A DNA stretch of 64,000 nt from Devosia neptuniae (lineage in GTDB: Bacteria > Pseudomonadota > Alphaproteobacteria > Rhizobiales > Devosiaceae). The translations under genes and the position numbers were made by a program. The stretch lies in contig NZ_CP104965.1 of the NCBI RefSeq assembly GCF_025452235.1, forward strand, positions 3,034,501 to 3,098,500, in the 5' to 3' direction. Shown here in pieces: positions 27,568-36,456 of the stretch; positions within the stretch are counted from its first letter, which is position 1; each line of letters starts with the position of its first letter. The notes beneath the pieces are model-generated. The model saw only the letters and a list, made by a program, of their open reading frames with translations. It was not told the origin of the DNA and searched no databases.

Positions 27568-28319
27568 CAGGATCGTCCGGCAGTGGCCGCAAACAGAGCA
27601 ATGGCGGCGGCGTTGGAAACGTTCAGCGATTTGATCGGGCCGGGCATGTCCAGCTTGACCATTTCGTCGCAGAGTTCGCGGGTGCGCTGGCGCAGGCCCT
27701 TGCCCTCGGCGCCCATCACGATGGCCAGCGGCTGATCGCCACTGCGCGGCTTGAGCTGATGTTCTGATTCAGAATCAAAGCCCAGCACTAAGATGCCGCG
27801 ATCCTTGAGCTTTTGCAGGGCGTCACCCAGGTTGCGCACCTCGATCATCGGCACCAGGTCAAGCGCGCCGGAGGCCGATTTGGCCATGACGCCGGTTTCG
27901 CGCGGCGAGTGGCGGGCGGTGGTGATCACGGCGTCGGCGCCGAAGGCGCAGGCAGTGCGCAGAATCGCGCCCACATTGTGCGGGTCGGTGATCTGGTCGA
28001 GCACGACCACTAGCTTGAGCGGCTTGATATCATCCAGGCCAAACCGGCTCACCGGATCGACTTCGAGCGCGGCGCCCTGATGTACGGCGTCGTCGCCCAG
28101 CAGGCGATCGAGCTCCTTGGGCGTGGTTTCCTTGACGGTGACCTTGCCAATCTCGCCGGTCTCCTTGAGCCGCATCAGCGCATTGGGCGTGGCCAACAGC
28201 ACTTTCTTGATGCGATTCTTGTTGTCCAGCGCGGCGCGCACCGTGTGCAGGCCATAGAGATAGACCGGGCCGTCATCAGGGTTGTAACGCGGCTTTGGCG
28301 GAAATTTATTGATGCTCAT
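27567..28319 (-). CDS. rlmB: 23S rRNA (guanosine-2'-O)-methyltransferase, TrmH/RlmB type
   Basis: SpoU/TrmH-family methyltransferase, probably modifying G2251 of 23S rRNA. An N-terminal substrate-binding domain (VYLYGLHTVRAALDN) is followed by the trefoil-knot SAM domain with motif 1 QITDPHNVGAILRTA, motif 2 LAIVMGAEGKGL and motif 3 IKSLNVSNAAAIALF. 250 residues, full length. Lies just downstream of tRNA-Tyr on the same strand. Confidence 0.93.
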   Translation of the reverse strand: MSINKFPPKPRYNPDDGPVYLYGLHTVRAALDNKNRIKKVLLATPNALMRLKETGEIGKVTVKETTPKELDRLLGDDAVHQGAALEVDPVSRFGLDDIKPLKLVVVLDQITDPHNVGAILRTACAFGADAVITTARHSPRETGVMAKSASGALDLVPMIEVRNLGDALQKLKDRGILVLGFDSESEHQLKPRSGDQPLAIVMGAEGKGLRQRTRELCDEMVKLDMPGPIKSLNVSNAAAIALFAATAGRS

Positions 28320-28404
28320 AGGCCAGGGGTATCGCCTTTGCGGCGCGCCAGCAAGCGGGGCGCCGCGTTGCGCTCTAAACCGCGTGTTTTTCGAAGGGGG
28401 GCGT

Positions 28405-28489
28405 TGGTGGAGGGGACTGGATTCGAACCAGTGTACGCTAAGCGGTCAGATTTACAGTCTGATGGATTTAACCACTCTCCCACCCCTCC
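28405..28489 (-). tRNA. tRNA-Tyr (anticodon GTA)
   Basis: Class II tRNA on the minus strand. Acceptor stem GGAGGGG pairs with CCCCTCC, anticodon loop ACTGTAAAT carries GTA, a variable arm is present, the T loop is GGTTCGAATCC and CCA is encoded. 85 bases including CCA. Confidence 0.97.
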
Positions 28490-28648
28490 ACTGACAACGT
28501 CGCGCGAGCGAGACAACGAAGCGCTAGGCGTTTCGTCGGGCGGTTTATGGTGGTCTGTGGCAACAGTGTCAACACCCCTTCCGCCATTGCCCGCAAGAAA
28601 TCGGTTAGGCAGGGGAAAACTCTGGGCTTTTTCCGCTGCTTAGGCTGA

Positions 28649-30033
28649 TCAAGATGAGTCGGAGTCACGATCAGCCGCAGGCGTCAAACGCAGCTCCGGG
28701 TAAACGAGCTCCGGCTGCGGTATGCGGGTGGCGCGCATTTTGTCGATGCGGCGGGCTTCCATGGCGACGACCTCGAAGCGCCAGCCTTCATAGTCGAAAT
28801 GCTCGCCCTGCTCGGGCAGGCGCTTGAAATTGGCCAGCGCAAAGCCGGCAATTGTATGAAAGCTGGTGCCCGAGGGCAGGCGCTTGAAGCCCAGCCGCAT
28901 GAAGGCTTCGTGTACGGGCATCATCCCATCGAGCAGGAACGAGCCATTGGGATATTCGGTGATGTCGGGGCCATCTTGCCCGCTGTCGGGCAGGTCGCCG
29001 GCAATGGCCTCAAGCAGGTCGGTTTGGGTGACGATGCCTTCCAGCGTCCCATATTCGTTGACGATGGCGGCCAGCCGCACCGGGGCCTTTTGAACTGTTC
29101 CAGCACGGTGAAGATCGAGGCGGTTTCCAGCACGACCAGGGGCTCGACAATGACGGAAAGCGGGTCGAGTGCGCCGCCGCCCAGCACTTGATCGAGTAGA
29201 TCCTTCTTGGCCACCATGCCCAGCGGATCATCGATTCCGCCCCGCCCGACTAGCAATTGTTCGTGCACCGAGGCCCGAATGCCCTCGAGCATCTGTTCGC
29301 GGCTGTCCTCGAAATCGACCCAGTCGATATCGCGCCGCGGCGTCATGATGTCGCTGATGCGGCGGTCGCCAATGCTGAGCACGCGGCTCACCACGTCCTG
29401 CTGGCCCGCCAGCAGCAGCCCGGCTTCCTGGCTGGCGGTGATCAGCATTTTGAGCTCTTCGGGCGAATGCAGCGAGCCCTCGCCGGCGCCCGGCTGCAGA
29501 CCGAACAAGCGCAGTACCAGATTGCCCAGCCCGTTGAGCACGACGATGGGCGGACGCAGCAAGAACAGGAACAGGCCCAGCGGCCGCACGATCCACAGCG
29601 CGGTGCCTTCGCTGCGCTGCAGCGCCAGGCTTTTGGGCGCCAGCTCGCCCAGCACGATATGCAGGGTGGTGATGATAATGAAGGCAATCGCTACCGCGAC
29701 CGCATGCGATCCAGCTTCGGCGTAGGGGCCGAGCAAGGTGGTGAGCAGCGGCTCGATAAGATGGGCCAGTGCCGGTTCACCCACCCAGCCGAGGGCCAGG
29801 GAGGATATGGTGATGCCGAGCTGCGTGGCTGCCAGGTTTGCGTCGAGATTGTCGACCGCGCCCAGCAGCGCTGCCGCATTGACGCGCCCTCCGGCGACCA
29901 ATTCTGCCACGCGGCTGCGTCGGACCGCGACCAGCGAAAACTCGGAGGTAACGAAAAAGCCGTTGGCTGCAACGAGCAGGAAAACCAGGAAAATCCCGAG
30001 AATATCGGATAAGCCACCACCGCCGTTCGGCAT
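28649..30033 (-). pseudogene. CNNM/CBS-domain (hemolysin C/CorC-like) membrane protein, frameshifted
   Basis: N-terminal CNNM transmembrane domain (GIFLVFLLVAANGFFVTSEF), paired CBS domains and a C-terminal CorC_HlyC domain (NGSFLLDGMMPVHEAF). Two frames join at 29088-29091. The plus strand reads TTTT where one more T (A in the gene) would restore E-Q-F-K-K-A-P-V-R-L-A-A-I. The N-terminal frame then runs out of phase while the correct C-terminal third continues in the other frame. Both halves are otherwise intact, so either a fresh -1 mutation or a homopolymer sequencing error. The family is implicated in divalent cation (Mg/Co) transport. Confidence 0.85.
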
Positions 30034-30135
30034 GCATCTCTCGTAAAATCATAAAAACCGAGAGCTATGCTAATGACCCGGCTGGGGCGCGCGTATAGGC
30101 GTTGGGCCCCTGTCGTTGGTTGAAACCTGTATTCG

Positions 30136-30235
30136 GGCCGCCGTCCGGCCCTGCCGGATAAACGGTATTTTCTTCGCGAACAATGTTTCGAAATCGGGCA
30201 GAGCGGCCGCCAGACGCGAGTGCCGGCGGCGAGTT
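30136..30235 (-). pseudogene. Duplicated 3'-end fragment of the neighbouring isomerase gene
   Basis: About 100 bases closely resemble 30824-30925, the 3' end of the intact isomerase gene. Read on the minus strand it gives LAAGTRVWRPL and, after a one-base shift, DFETLFAKKIPFIRQG. The intact protein has LAAATRVWRPL and DFETLFAEGISFIRQG. It is a truncated, frameshifted paralogue remnant separated from the intact copy by the secreted-protein gene. Confidence 0.75.
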
Positions 30236-30322
30236 AATCACGCACGAGCCCAGATGCGCGGAGCTATCTTTGATGACAGGAATCTGGTCCGTTAGTATCC
30301 GGTATTCCTTAGAGTGCACATT

Positions 30323-30796
30323 ATGCTTAGACAGTTTTGGGCGACAGTCTTCATTCTTTGCAGCGTGCCAATTGCAGCGGCAAATGACACGTTGAGCTAT
30401 GATGAAACCAAGGCGATATTCGCGGGTCAGACAACGATGTCCTATGACTCGACCCATGGGACGCAGGTTGAATATCTCTCGACCACTGGGAGTGCGTACC
30501 TCCTTTACCCAGGCAATACGACCATCCTCAAAGGCCAGTGGAGGCTTAACCGAACAGACGAGCAGGGCGTTTTTAACTTGTGCTTTCGATATCCTGGCAA
30601 CTCATACAATCCAGCGACAGGCCAGGCCGGTGGGCAATGGGAATGTCAGATCGCCGGCTTCTATTATCAGAGCCTATCCGAGCTAAAAGGGGGCGATTTT
30701 CTTGGCCTTGCACGAAGTTCCACGCCGCCCTTCATCCTCAGCCCAAAGAAAACCACGATAATGGAACTAATCACGCAGCGGCTGCGGAGCCAATAG
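30323..30796 (+). CDS. Secreted hypothetical protein, DUF995-like
   Basis: About 157 residues with a Sec signal peptide (LRQFWATVFILCSVPIAAAN). The mature part has the pattern Y-L-S-T-T-G-S-A-Y-L-L-Y-P-G-N followed by a Trp-rich GQWRLNRT segment and a Cys pair (LCFRYPG, QWECQIAG), reminiscent of DUF995 secreted proteins. ATG 30323 chosen; a GTG three codons upstream is possible. Lower GC than its neighbours, and it sits between an isomerase gene and a fragment of its duplicate, so it may have been inserted there. Confidence 0.65.
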   Translation: MLRQFWATVFILCSVPIAAANDTLSYDETKAIFAGQTTMSYDSTHGTQVEYLSTTGSAYLLYPGNTTILKGQWRLNRTDEQGVFNLCFRYPGNSYNPATGQAGGQWECQIAGFYYQSLSELKGGDFLGLARSSTPPFILSPKKTTIMELITQRLRSQ

Positions 30797-30821
30797 CTGG
30801 ATAGAACCTACATGCCTCTGC

Positions 30822-31670
30822 TTAGGCGGCCGCCCAGCCCTGCCGGATGAAGCTAATTCCCTCCGCAAACAAGGTCTCGAAATCAGGGAAGAGCGGTCGC
30901 CAGACGCGGGTGGCGGCGGCGAGTTCGGGCAGGCCGGCGCCGAAGGCTTCCAGCACGACCCAGCCGTTGAAGCCGGCCTGGCGCACGGCGGTGAAGACTT
31001 CGGCGAAGTCGATCTGGCCGCGGCCGGGAATGCCCCTGTCGTTCTCGGAAACATGCAGCACGCCCATATGCTTGCCTAGCGTGGCGATGGCGCGGGACTG
31101 GCTCTGTTCCTCGATATTGGCGTGGAACGTGTCGTACATGATGTGGAAGGCGGGGTGGTCAACTCTATCCACATAGGCGCGGGCCTGGGCCATGGTGTTG
31201 AGGAAATAGGTCTCGAAACGGTTGAGGTGTTCCAGGCTAAGATAGATGCCATTGGCCTTGGCACGTTCGGCCAGGGCATGATGGGCCTCGGCGCCATAGC
31301 GCAGCTCATCCTCCGTTGGCCCGAAGCCGGTGAAATGCCCGATCGGCGCATGGATCGGCCCGCCGACGCTTTCGGAGCCCAGGGCAATGGCGCAATCCAG
31401 TGCCCAATCGAGATGATCCATGCCCGCCTTGCGAATCTTGGAATCGCTGCTGATCGGGTTGGCGGCGATGGAGGGGATCACCGAGGTGCTGGTGCGGCGC
31501 AGGCCGATAGCGTCCAATTGACGCCCGAGCCATTGGTAATGTGCCACGCTGCCGCGCAGGATCGGGATTTCCACCCCATCATAGCCCAGTTCCTTGAGCC
31601 GCCGAATCTGGGGCAGGTGCTGCTCTTCGATAAACCCGCTAAGGCAGAGCAAATTGATGCCGACCTGCAT
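30822..31670 (-). CDS. Sugar phosphate isomerase/epimerase (AP-endonuclease-2 TIM barrel)
   Basis: A 282-residue TIM-barrel protein of the xylose-isomerase-like family. Metal-site regions: SLEHLNRFETYF (Glu), MYDTFHANIEE (Asp/His) and HVSENDRGIPGRGQIDF. These resemble D-tagatose 3-epimerase/D-psicose 3-epimerase relatives. The start ATG 31670 follows GAGGAGGAAAC; the longer frame to 31718 is not supported. A partial duplicate of its 3' end lies at 30136-30235. Substrate not fixed by context. Confidence 0.85.
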   Translation of the reverse strand: MQVGINLLCLSGFIEEQHLPQIRRLKELGYDGVEIPILRGSVAHYQWLGRQLDAIGLRRTSTSVIPSIAANPISSDSKIRKAGMDHLDWALDCAIALGSESVGGPIHAPIGHFTGFGPTEDELRYGAEAHHALAERAKANGIYLSLEHLNRFETYFLNTMAQARAYVDRVDHPAFHIMYDTFHANIEEQSQSRAIATLGKHMGVLHVSENDRGIPGRGQIDFAEVFTAVRQAGFNGWVVLEAFGAGLPELAAATRVWRPLFPDFETLFAEGISFIRQGWAAA

Positions 31671-31755
31671 GTTTCCTCCTCGATCCGTAACGGACCCCAT
31701 GCAGCACTCTTGCCACACAAAAGTGGCGACGGGCAGGGCGTAAAGAGGGGAATTT

Positions 31756-31829
31756 TGGAGCGGGTAGCGGGAATCGAACCCGCATATTCAGCTTGGAAGG
31801 CTGCTGCTCTACCACTGAGCTATACCCGC
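31756..31829 (-). tRNA. tRNA-Gly (anticodon TCC)
   Basis: Minus strand: acceptor GCGGGTA pairs with TACCCGC, D arm AGCTCAGTGGTAGAGC, anticodon loop CTTCCAA carrying TCC, T arm GCGGGTTCGATTCCCGC, encoded CCA. 74 bases. Confidence 0.97.
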
Positions 31830-31899
31830 CCGGTCGGAGTGATCCGAAGCAGTGATCGATTAGCCCGACAGGGGGCTTAATGGCAAGCCCCGTGATGGC

Positions 31900-32883
31900 C
31901 TACTCCAGCGGGATCACCTCGGCCGGCGCCACCTTGGTGCCGTTGACATCAAGCACGCCATCGAAGCCGGCCGCCAGGAAGGCGCCGGAAATGGCGTGTT
32001 CATAGGGCTCGGTGCGGCCCATGCCGCTTTTGAGGAAGCAGTTGGGGCCAGTCTTGATCGCTGGGTTCAGATTGATGGTCATGGCCGAGCATTGCTGGTT
32101 GTCGACGCATGCCTGGAAGCATTGCTCGAGCGTTTCGGCCCGAATCTTGTCGACATCGGCGCCATAGAAATCGAGGCCTTCATAGATGGCGAAGCGCGCT
32201 ACGCTTTGCGACGGCGTATTGCCGCCGCCACTGCTTGCCGTGGTGGTTTCAGGCTGGGAGCCGGGGCTTGTGCCCATGGCCGTGAGCACATCTTGTGGCA
32301 ATTGGCGGAACTGGGAGAGCGTGGTGTCGAGCTGGTTGGGATTGCGGTCGATGCGCAGCTGCGCGACCTCCTCGGCGTTAAAGACATATATTTGGTCTGC
32401 GCGGGTGCGCAGCATGCGGTTGATGACGGCTTGCGGTGTGCCGAAGCCGGTCAGAATTCCCATAATGTCGGTCACCCCGAGCTGGGAGGCGGCATTGCTG
32501 TCCCCGCCGTAGAAGTGATGCACGCCCAACTCGCCATGATCGAGCCGCGCCGCCCCTGCCAGAAATACGTAGGCGCAACTGGACTGGCAGATGGAATTGG
32601 GGGGGATATAGGTGTTGATGCCGCGCCGGTAGACTTCGTCGGCCAGCAGTAGCGCCCCGGCCATGGTGCCGCCGTCGCTGGAGAGTACCAGCGTCTTGAT
32701 ATTGGGCTGGCTGGCCAGCACGGCCTTGAAGTCGTCGGGCGTTTGATTGCTGATGTCGCCCGCCAGAACGGCGAAATCGAAGCCGGCGCCGGGCACGATA
32801 AAGGCGCCGTGACGCGCAACACCGGCCGAAAAAGCCGGGCCAATGGACAAAATGAGTGCCAAAACGGCAACCAGAATACGCAT
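31900..32883 (-). CDS. Secreted ClpP-like serine protease domain plus PAN/apple domain
   Basis: 327 residues with a Sec signal peptide (LVAVLALILSIGPAFSAG). Residues about 20-170 resemble periplasmic ClpP/crotonase-fold proteins: LVLSSDGGTMAGALLLADEV, then ICQSSCAYVFLAG (candidate nucleophile Ser) and GVHHFYGG (His). A Ser/Thr/Gly-rich linker at about 205-225 leads to a cysteine-containing PAN-like domain (LEQCFQACVDNQQCSAMTIN). Role unknown; a periplasmic protease or binding protein is inference. It stands upstream of the exopolysaccharide genes on the opposite strand. Confidence 0.7.
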   Translation of the reverse strand: MRILVAVLALILSIGPAFSAGVARHGAFIVPGAGFDFAVLAGDISNQTPDDFKAVLASQPNIKTLVLSSDGGTMAGALLLADEVYRRGINTYIPPNSICQSSCAYVFLAGAARLDHGELGVHHFYGGDSNAASQLGVTDIMGILTGFGTPQAVINRMLRTRADQIYVFNAEEVAQLRIDRNPNQLDTTLSQFRQLPQDVLTAMGTSPGSQPETTTASSGGGNTPSQSVARFAIYEGLDFYGADVDKIRAETLEQCFQACVDNQQCSAMTINLNPAIKTGPNCFLKSGMGRTEPYEHAISGAFLAAGFDGVLDVNGTKVAPAEVIPLE

Positions 32884-33235
32884 GTTACGCCTCGATCAAG
32901 CCAGCGAACTGTCTTAAATCGAGGCTGGGCCATGAGTCCAGAACCTGCGCAGGCGGCAAATTTTCTTTTGTCTGGCGTTGCTTAGCGAACACGCTGGTTT
33001 CGTTCTGTGTAGCGCGGCTTTTTTGCGGCGGCAGTTTCCCTTTGAGCGCAGGGCTGGGTTGAGCCGGGCGGGCGAGCCAAGCGCGCGAACCATGCTAGGG
33101 TGCTGATAACGTTTTAGGGATGGACCGGTGTGCGGCACCGTTGTTCTCCCCGCAGCCAAGAAGAGGCTGGCGCGTACGGCCCGGAAACAGGGCCTTTACC
33201 GATCGTTCCGGAAGCTCAATCACGAGGCCTGGCCC
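32884..33235. other. Intergenic region upstream of the ExoF-like gene
   Basis: About 350 bases between divergent genes. It holds an 8-base inverted repeat GCCTCGAT (32889-32896) and ATCGAGGC (32918-32925) close to the ClpP-like gene's start, and presumably the promoters of both genes, but I cannot place -35/-10 boxes with confidence. Confidence 0.35.
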
Positions 33236-34471
33236 ATGAAGAAAGCGACTCCGTTCCGGCCCAATGTCCTGCGCCAAGGCGCTCTGGCACTGGGTTTGGT
33301 CGTCGCACTGAGTGCGGCGTCCGCTGCTGCGGAACCCTACACACTCAACGTCTCCGACAAGATCAACGTTCGCGTGGTCCAATGGAAGGCGGCCGAATCC
33401 ACCTTCGAGGAATGGACGGCGCTGGGCGGGGAATATGTGGTGGGTCCGGCGGGCACCACTGCATTCCCCTTTGTGGGCGATGTGGAAAGCGCCGGCAAAA
33501 CCTCCCAGGATCTGGCGCGTGAATTGGCCGATGGGCTCAAGCAATCGCTTGGCTTGGTGGTTTCACCCAATGTCAGCATCGAGATTGCCGAATTTGCCCC
33601 GATCTATGTGGCAGGTGATGTGCAATCGCCGGGTGAATACAAATTCCTGCCGGGGCTGACCCTGATCAAGGCACTCAGCCTTGCCGGGGGCGAGCGCCGC
33701 GGCGCCGATGCGAATTCCCGGGCCGAGCGCGATGTGCTCACCGTCAGCGGTGCCTATCAGGTGCTGCAGGACGAACAGCTACGACTGCTGGCCAAGCGGG
33801 CACGCATCGACGCCGAATTGGCCGGGCAGGACACCATTGCGCCGCCCGAGCAGTTTGCCGGGGTCGAGGGCGTCGAGCCGCTACTAGCCGACGAGCAGGC
33901 CGTGCTGGTGGCGAATCTCAAGGCACTCAATTCGCAAAGCACGGCGCTGGATAGCCAGACCACTGTGCTGCAACGGCAGATCGAGACTTTTGGACAGAAG
34001 CGGACCGCGACGGAACGCCAATTGTCGGTGGCGCAGGAGCAACTGACCAATGTGCGCTCGTTGGCCAATGATGGCCTGGCCGTGGTGTCGCGTGTCGCTT
34101 CGCTCGAAACCAGCGTCGCCGATTATGAAACGCGCCTGCTCGATATCGACATGGCCCAATTGCAGGCGCAACAGGCCATTGGCGATGCCGAAATCCGCCG
34201 CACCGACCTGGCCGATAGTCACGCTTCCCAACTCACGGTGGAGCGGCAGGAGGTCGAGGCGCAGCTGGCCGAAGTCAATCTCAAGCTCGCCACCCAGCAG
34301 GGTCTGGTGCGCGAGGCCGTGGCCTATTCCGGCATTGCGCCGGGCACGGCGGGGTCGCTTGCCAGCTACACCTACAGCATTGTCCGTGACGGCGAGGAAA
34401 TCCCCGCCGAAATGTCGACGCCGGTTTTGTCCGGCGATGTCGTCCAGGTCCGCCTGGTTGTTGCCGAGTAG
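33236..34471 (+). CDS. ExoF-like outer-membrane polysaccharide export protein
   Basis: About 411 residues with a signal peptide (LALGLVVALSAASAAAEP), a polysaccharide-export domain (YTLNVSDKINVRV to ARELADGL), an SLBB-like segment (IYVAGDVQSPGEYKFLPG) and then a long coiled coil rich in Gln, Glu and Ala (about 165-370). This arrangement is that of ExoF-type periplasmic/outer-membrane export proteins rather than a Wza lipoprotein (no lipobox seen). ATG 33236 chosen for the signal peptide; the frame is open upstream to 33128. First of three plus-strand exopolysaccharide genes. Confidence 0.85.
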   Translation: MKKATPFRPNVLRQGALALGLVVALSAASAAAEPYTLNVSDKINVRVVQWKAAESTFEEWTALGGEYVVGPAGTTAFPFVGDVESAGKTSQDLARELADGLKQSLGLVVSPNVSIEIAEFAPIYVAGDVQSPGEYKFLPGLTLIKALSLAGGERRGADANSRAERDVLTVSGAYQVLQDEQLRLLAKRARIDAELAGQDTIAPPEQFAGVEGVEPLLADEQAVLVANLKALNSQSTALDSQTTVLQRQIETFGQKRTATERQLSVAQEQLTNVRSLANDGLAVVSRVASLETSVADYETRLLDIDMAQLQAQQAIGDAEIRRTDLADSHASQLTVERQEVEAQLAEVNLKLATQQGLVREAVAYSGIAPGTAGSLASYTYSIVRDGEEIPAEMSTPVLSGDVVQVRLVVAE

Positions 34472-34500
34472 TTTTGTGTTTTAGTGATTGGAGTAAGCCC

Positions 34501-35289
34501 ATGTCCAGCGTCAGCCGCCTTGCAGCCTCCGCAATTGCCGCTCTGTGTTGCCTTGCCACGCCCGCTCTCGCCCAAAGCGCCAGCTTCTTTGACGATTTTG
34601 ATACGCTCAATGGCCAGCGCTGGTATGTTTCGGATGGCTGGGCCAATGGCGCGCACCAGAATTGCACCTGGTCGGCCGGGCAGGTGAAGACGCAGGACGG
34701 CAGGCTCAAGGTGGGCTTTGCCCCGAGCAGCGGCGCTGGTGGCCGCAAATATGCCTGCGGGGAAATCCAGACCAAGACAGCCTTTGGCTATGGCACGTTC
34801 GAGGCTCGCCTCAAGACGCCGGCGGGTTCGGGGCTCAATGCGGCCTTTTTCACCTATATCGGCCCGCAGCAGGGCAAGCCGCATGATGAGTTGGATTTTG
34901 AAATCCTTCTCAAGGATACCAACCACGTGGAAACCACCAGCTTCGTTAATGGCGTGAGCGGGGACGGGCAGGTGGGCAGCGGCATGTCCCATCAGCTGCC
35001 CTATGCCTCGGATTCCGATTTCGTCAATTTCGCTGTCACATGGACGCCGGGACGACTGGATTACTACATCAACAACCAGCTCGTCCGCACCATGACCGAG
35101 AGCTATCAGGTGCCCAACAATGCCATGCGCATTTTCTTCAGCCTGTGGGGCACCGATACGCTGAGCGACTGGATGGGCTCGTTCGCACCGCCCAGCGGGC
35201 CGATCGCCATGGATGTGGATTGGGTCGCCTTCACTGCGCAGGGCGAAAGCTGCGCTTTTCCGCAATCGGTGCTGTGCACACTGCAATAG
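34501..35289 (+). CDS. Glycoside hydrolase family 16 (ExoK-like endoglucanase)
   Basis: 262 residues with a signal peptide ending in TPALAQS. The GH16 catalytic motif HDELDFEIL gives nucleophile Glu130, Asp132 and acid/base Glu134. ExoK-type enzymes of this family trim newly made exopolysaccharide to control chain length, which suits its place beside the export protein and pyruvyl transferase. GGAGTAAG precedes ATG 34501. Confidence 0.9.
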   Translation: MSSVSRLAASAIAALCCLATPALAQSASFFDDFDTLNGQRWYVSDGWANGAHQNCTWSAGQVKTQDGRLKVGFAPSSGAGGRKYACGEIQTKTAFGYGTFEARLKTPAGSGLNAAFFTYIGPQQGKPHDELDFEILLKDTNHVETTSFVNGVSGDGQVGSGMSHQLPYASDSDFVNFAVTWTPGRLDYYINNQLVRTMTESYQVPNNAMRIFFSLWGTDTLSDWMGSFAPPSGPIAMDVDWVAFTAQGESCAFPQSVLCTLQ

Positions 35290-35322
35290 CTGGCCGCCGG
35301 CCAATCAGAAAAGGGATTTTGA

Positions 35323-36216
35323 ATGAAGCTGGTGTTCTTCCGCGGCAAGGTGCCGAATTTCGGTGATGAGCTCAACACATATGTCTGGCCGGAAATCCTG
35401 CCGGAAGGGTTTTTGGACGAGGACGAGAGCGAGCTGTTTGTCGGCATTGGCTCGATCATCGGTACGCATCTGCCTGAGACGTCCCGCAAGTTCGTGATGG
35501 GCTCGGGCTATGCCGGCTATATGGGCCTGCCCGATGTGCATGACGGCACCTGGGACATCCGCTTCGTGCGCGGGCCCAAGACCGCCGAAAAGCTCAAGAT
35601 TTCGCCTGATCTGGCCATTTGCGACAGCGCGATCCTGCTGCGCCAGATGGAACTGGCCAAGCCAGCCACTGGCATCGATGTCGCCTTCATGCCGCATTAC
35701 GAAAGCCTCGAGCGTGGCCCCTGGGACGAGGCCTGCCGTCTGGCGGGTATCAAGCTGATCGACGCCACCGATCCGCTTGAAAAAGTCATTGCCGAGATCA
35801 AGGGCGCCCGCGTGCTGATCACCGAGGCCATGCATGGCGCCATCGTTGCCGATGCGCTGCGTACCCCCTGGATCGGCGCCAAGCCGATCTTTGCCGGGCA
35901 CCATATGAAGTGGCTCGATTGGTCCGGCGCACTCGATATCGAGCTGCGCATGCATGAGCTCAAGCCATCCAGCGTGCTCGAATATTATATCGGCCGCACC
36001 GGCCGCGGTGGTCCCGCCGGCAAGATCGGCGCGCTGAGCCGCAGTCCGTTGGCGGCGATCCCCAATGCGTTTTTGACCCATTCGGCCGCCAAGCATTTGC
36101 AGAAGATGGCGACCTATGAGCCGCAACTGAGCAGCGATGCGAAGATTGGCGAGGTGACGGAAAAGGCTGCAGCGGCCGTGGACGGGTTTGTGCGGTCGCG
36201 GTTGGCGGTGAGCTAG
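35323..36216 (+). CDS. Polysaccharide pyruvyl transferase family protein (ExoV-like)
   Basis: 297 residues. The family start KLVFFRGKVPNFGDELNTY and the conserved segments FVRGPKTAEKL and LITEAMHGAIVADALRTPW identify the PS_pyruv_trans family, which adds pyruvate ketals to exopolysaccharide sugars. Follows the GH16 gene by 33 bases on the same strand. Confidence 0.88.
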   Translation: MKLVFFRGKVPNFGDELNTYVWPEILPEGFLDEDESELFVGIGSIIGTHLPETSRKFVMGSGYAGYMGLPDVHDGTWDIRFVRGPKTAEKLKISPDLAICDSAILLRQMELAKPATGIDVAFMPHYESLERGPWDEACRLAGIKLIDATDPLEKVIAEIKGARVLITEAMHGAIVADALRTPWIGAKPIFAGHHMKWLDWSGALDIELRMHELKPSSVLEYYIGRTGRGGPAGKIGALSRSPLAAIPNAFLTHSAAKHLQKMATYEPQLSSDAKIGEVTEKAAAAVDGFVRSRLAVS

Positions 36217-36279
36217 GTAAACCGCTAGCTACGCCGACGGCCGTTAACAATGGGGCACTCAACCGCCCCACCCACAATG

Positions 36280-36374
36280 TCATTCCGGCGCAGGCCGGAA
36301 TCCATTCTGTGAACTCTCCACTACAGCTATCCGTGGAGGGCCTTCAGCATGGATTCCGGCCTGCGCCGGAATGA
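36280..36374. repeat. REP-like perfect inverted repeat, 26-bp arms
   Basis: The arm 36280-36305 is exactly the reverse complement of 36349-36374; the core is ATTCCGG-rich. The 43-base loop carries an inner CTCCAC/GTGGAG stem. It lies between convergent genes and could end transcription from both sides. A related short ATTCCGGC hairpin occurs at 46999-47018, so it looks like a dispersed repeat. Confidence 0.8.
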
Positions 36375-36415
36375 CGCCGTGAGTAGAACTGGAACTTGGG
36401 TTACCCGCGGCCCAG

Positions 36416-36440
36416 CACCTCCCCCTCGACGGGGAGGGTG
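36416..36440. terminator. Hairpin between convergent exopolysaccharide genes
   Basis: CACCTCCCC pairs with GGGGAGGGTG with one bulged base. Resembles the hairpin at 21571-21598 in sequence. Lies just downstream of the flippase stop and may end its transcript. Confidence 0.45.
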
Positions 36441-36456
36441 CAGCTCGGGGCTCCCC

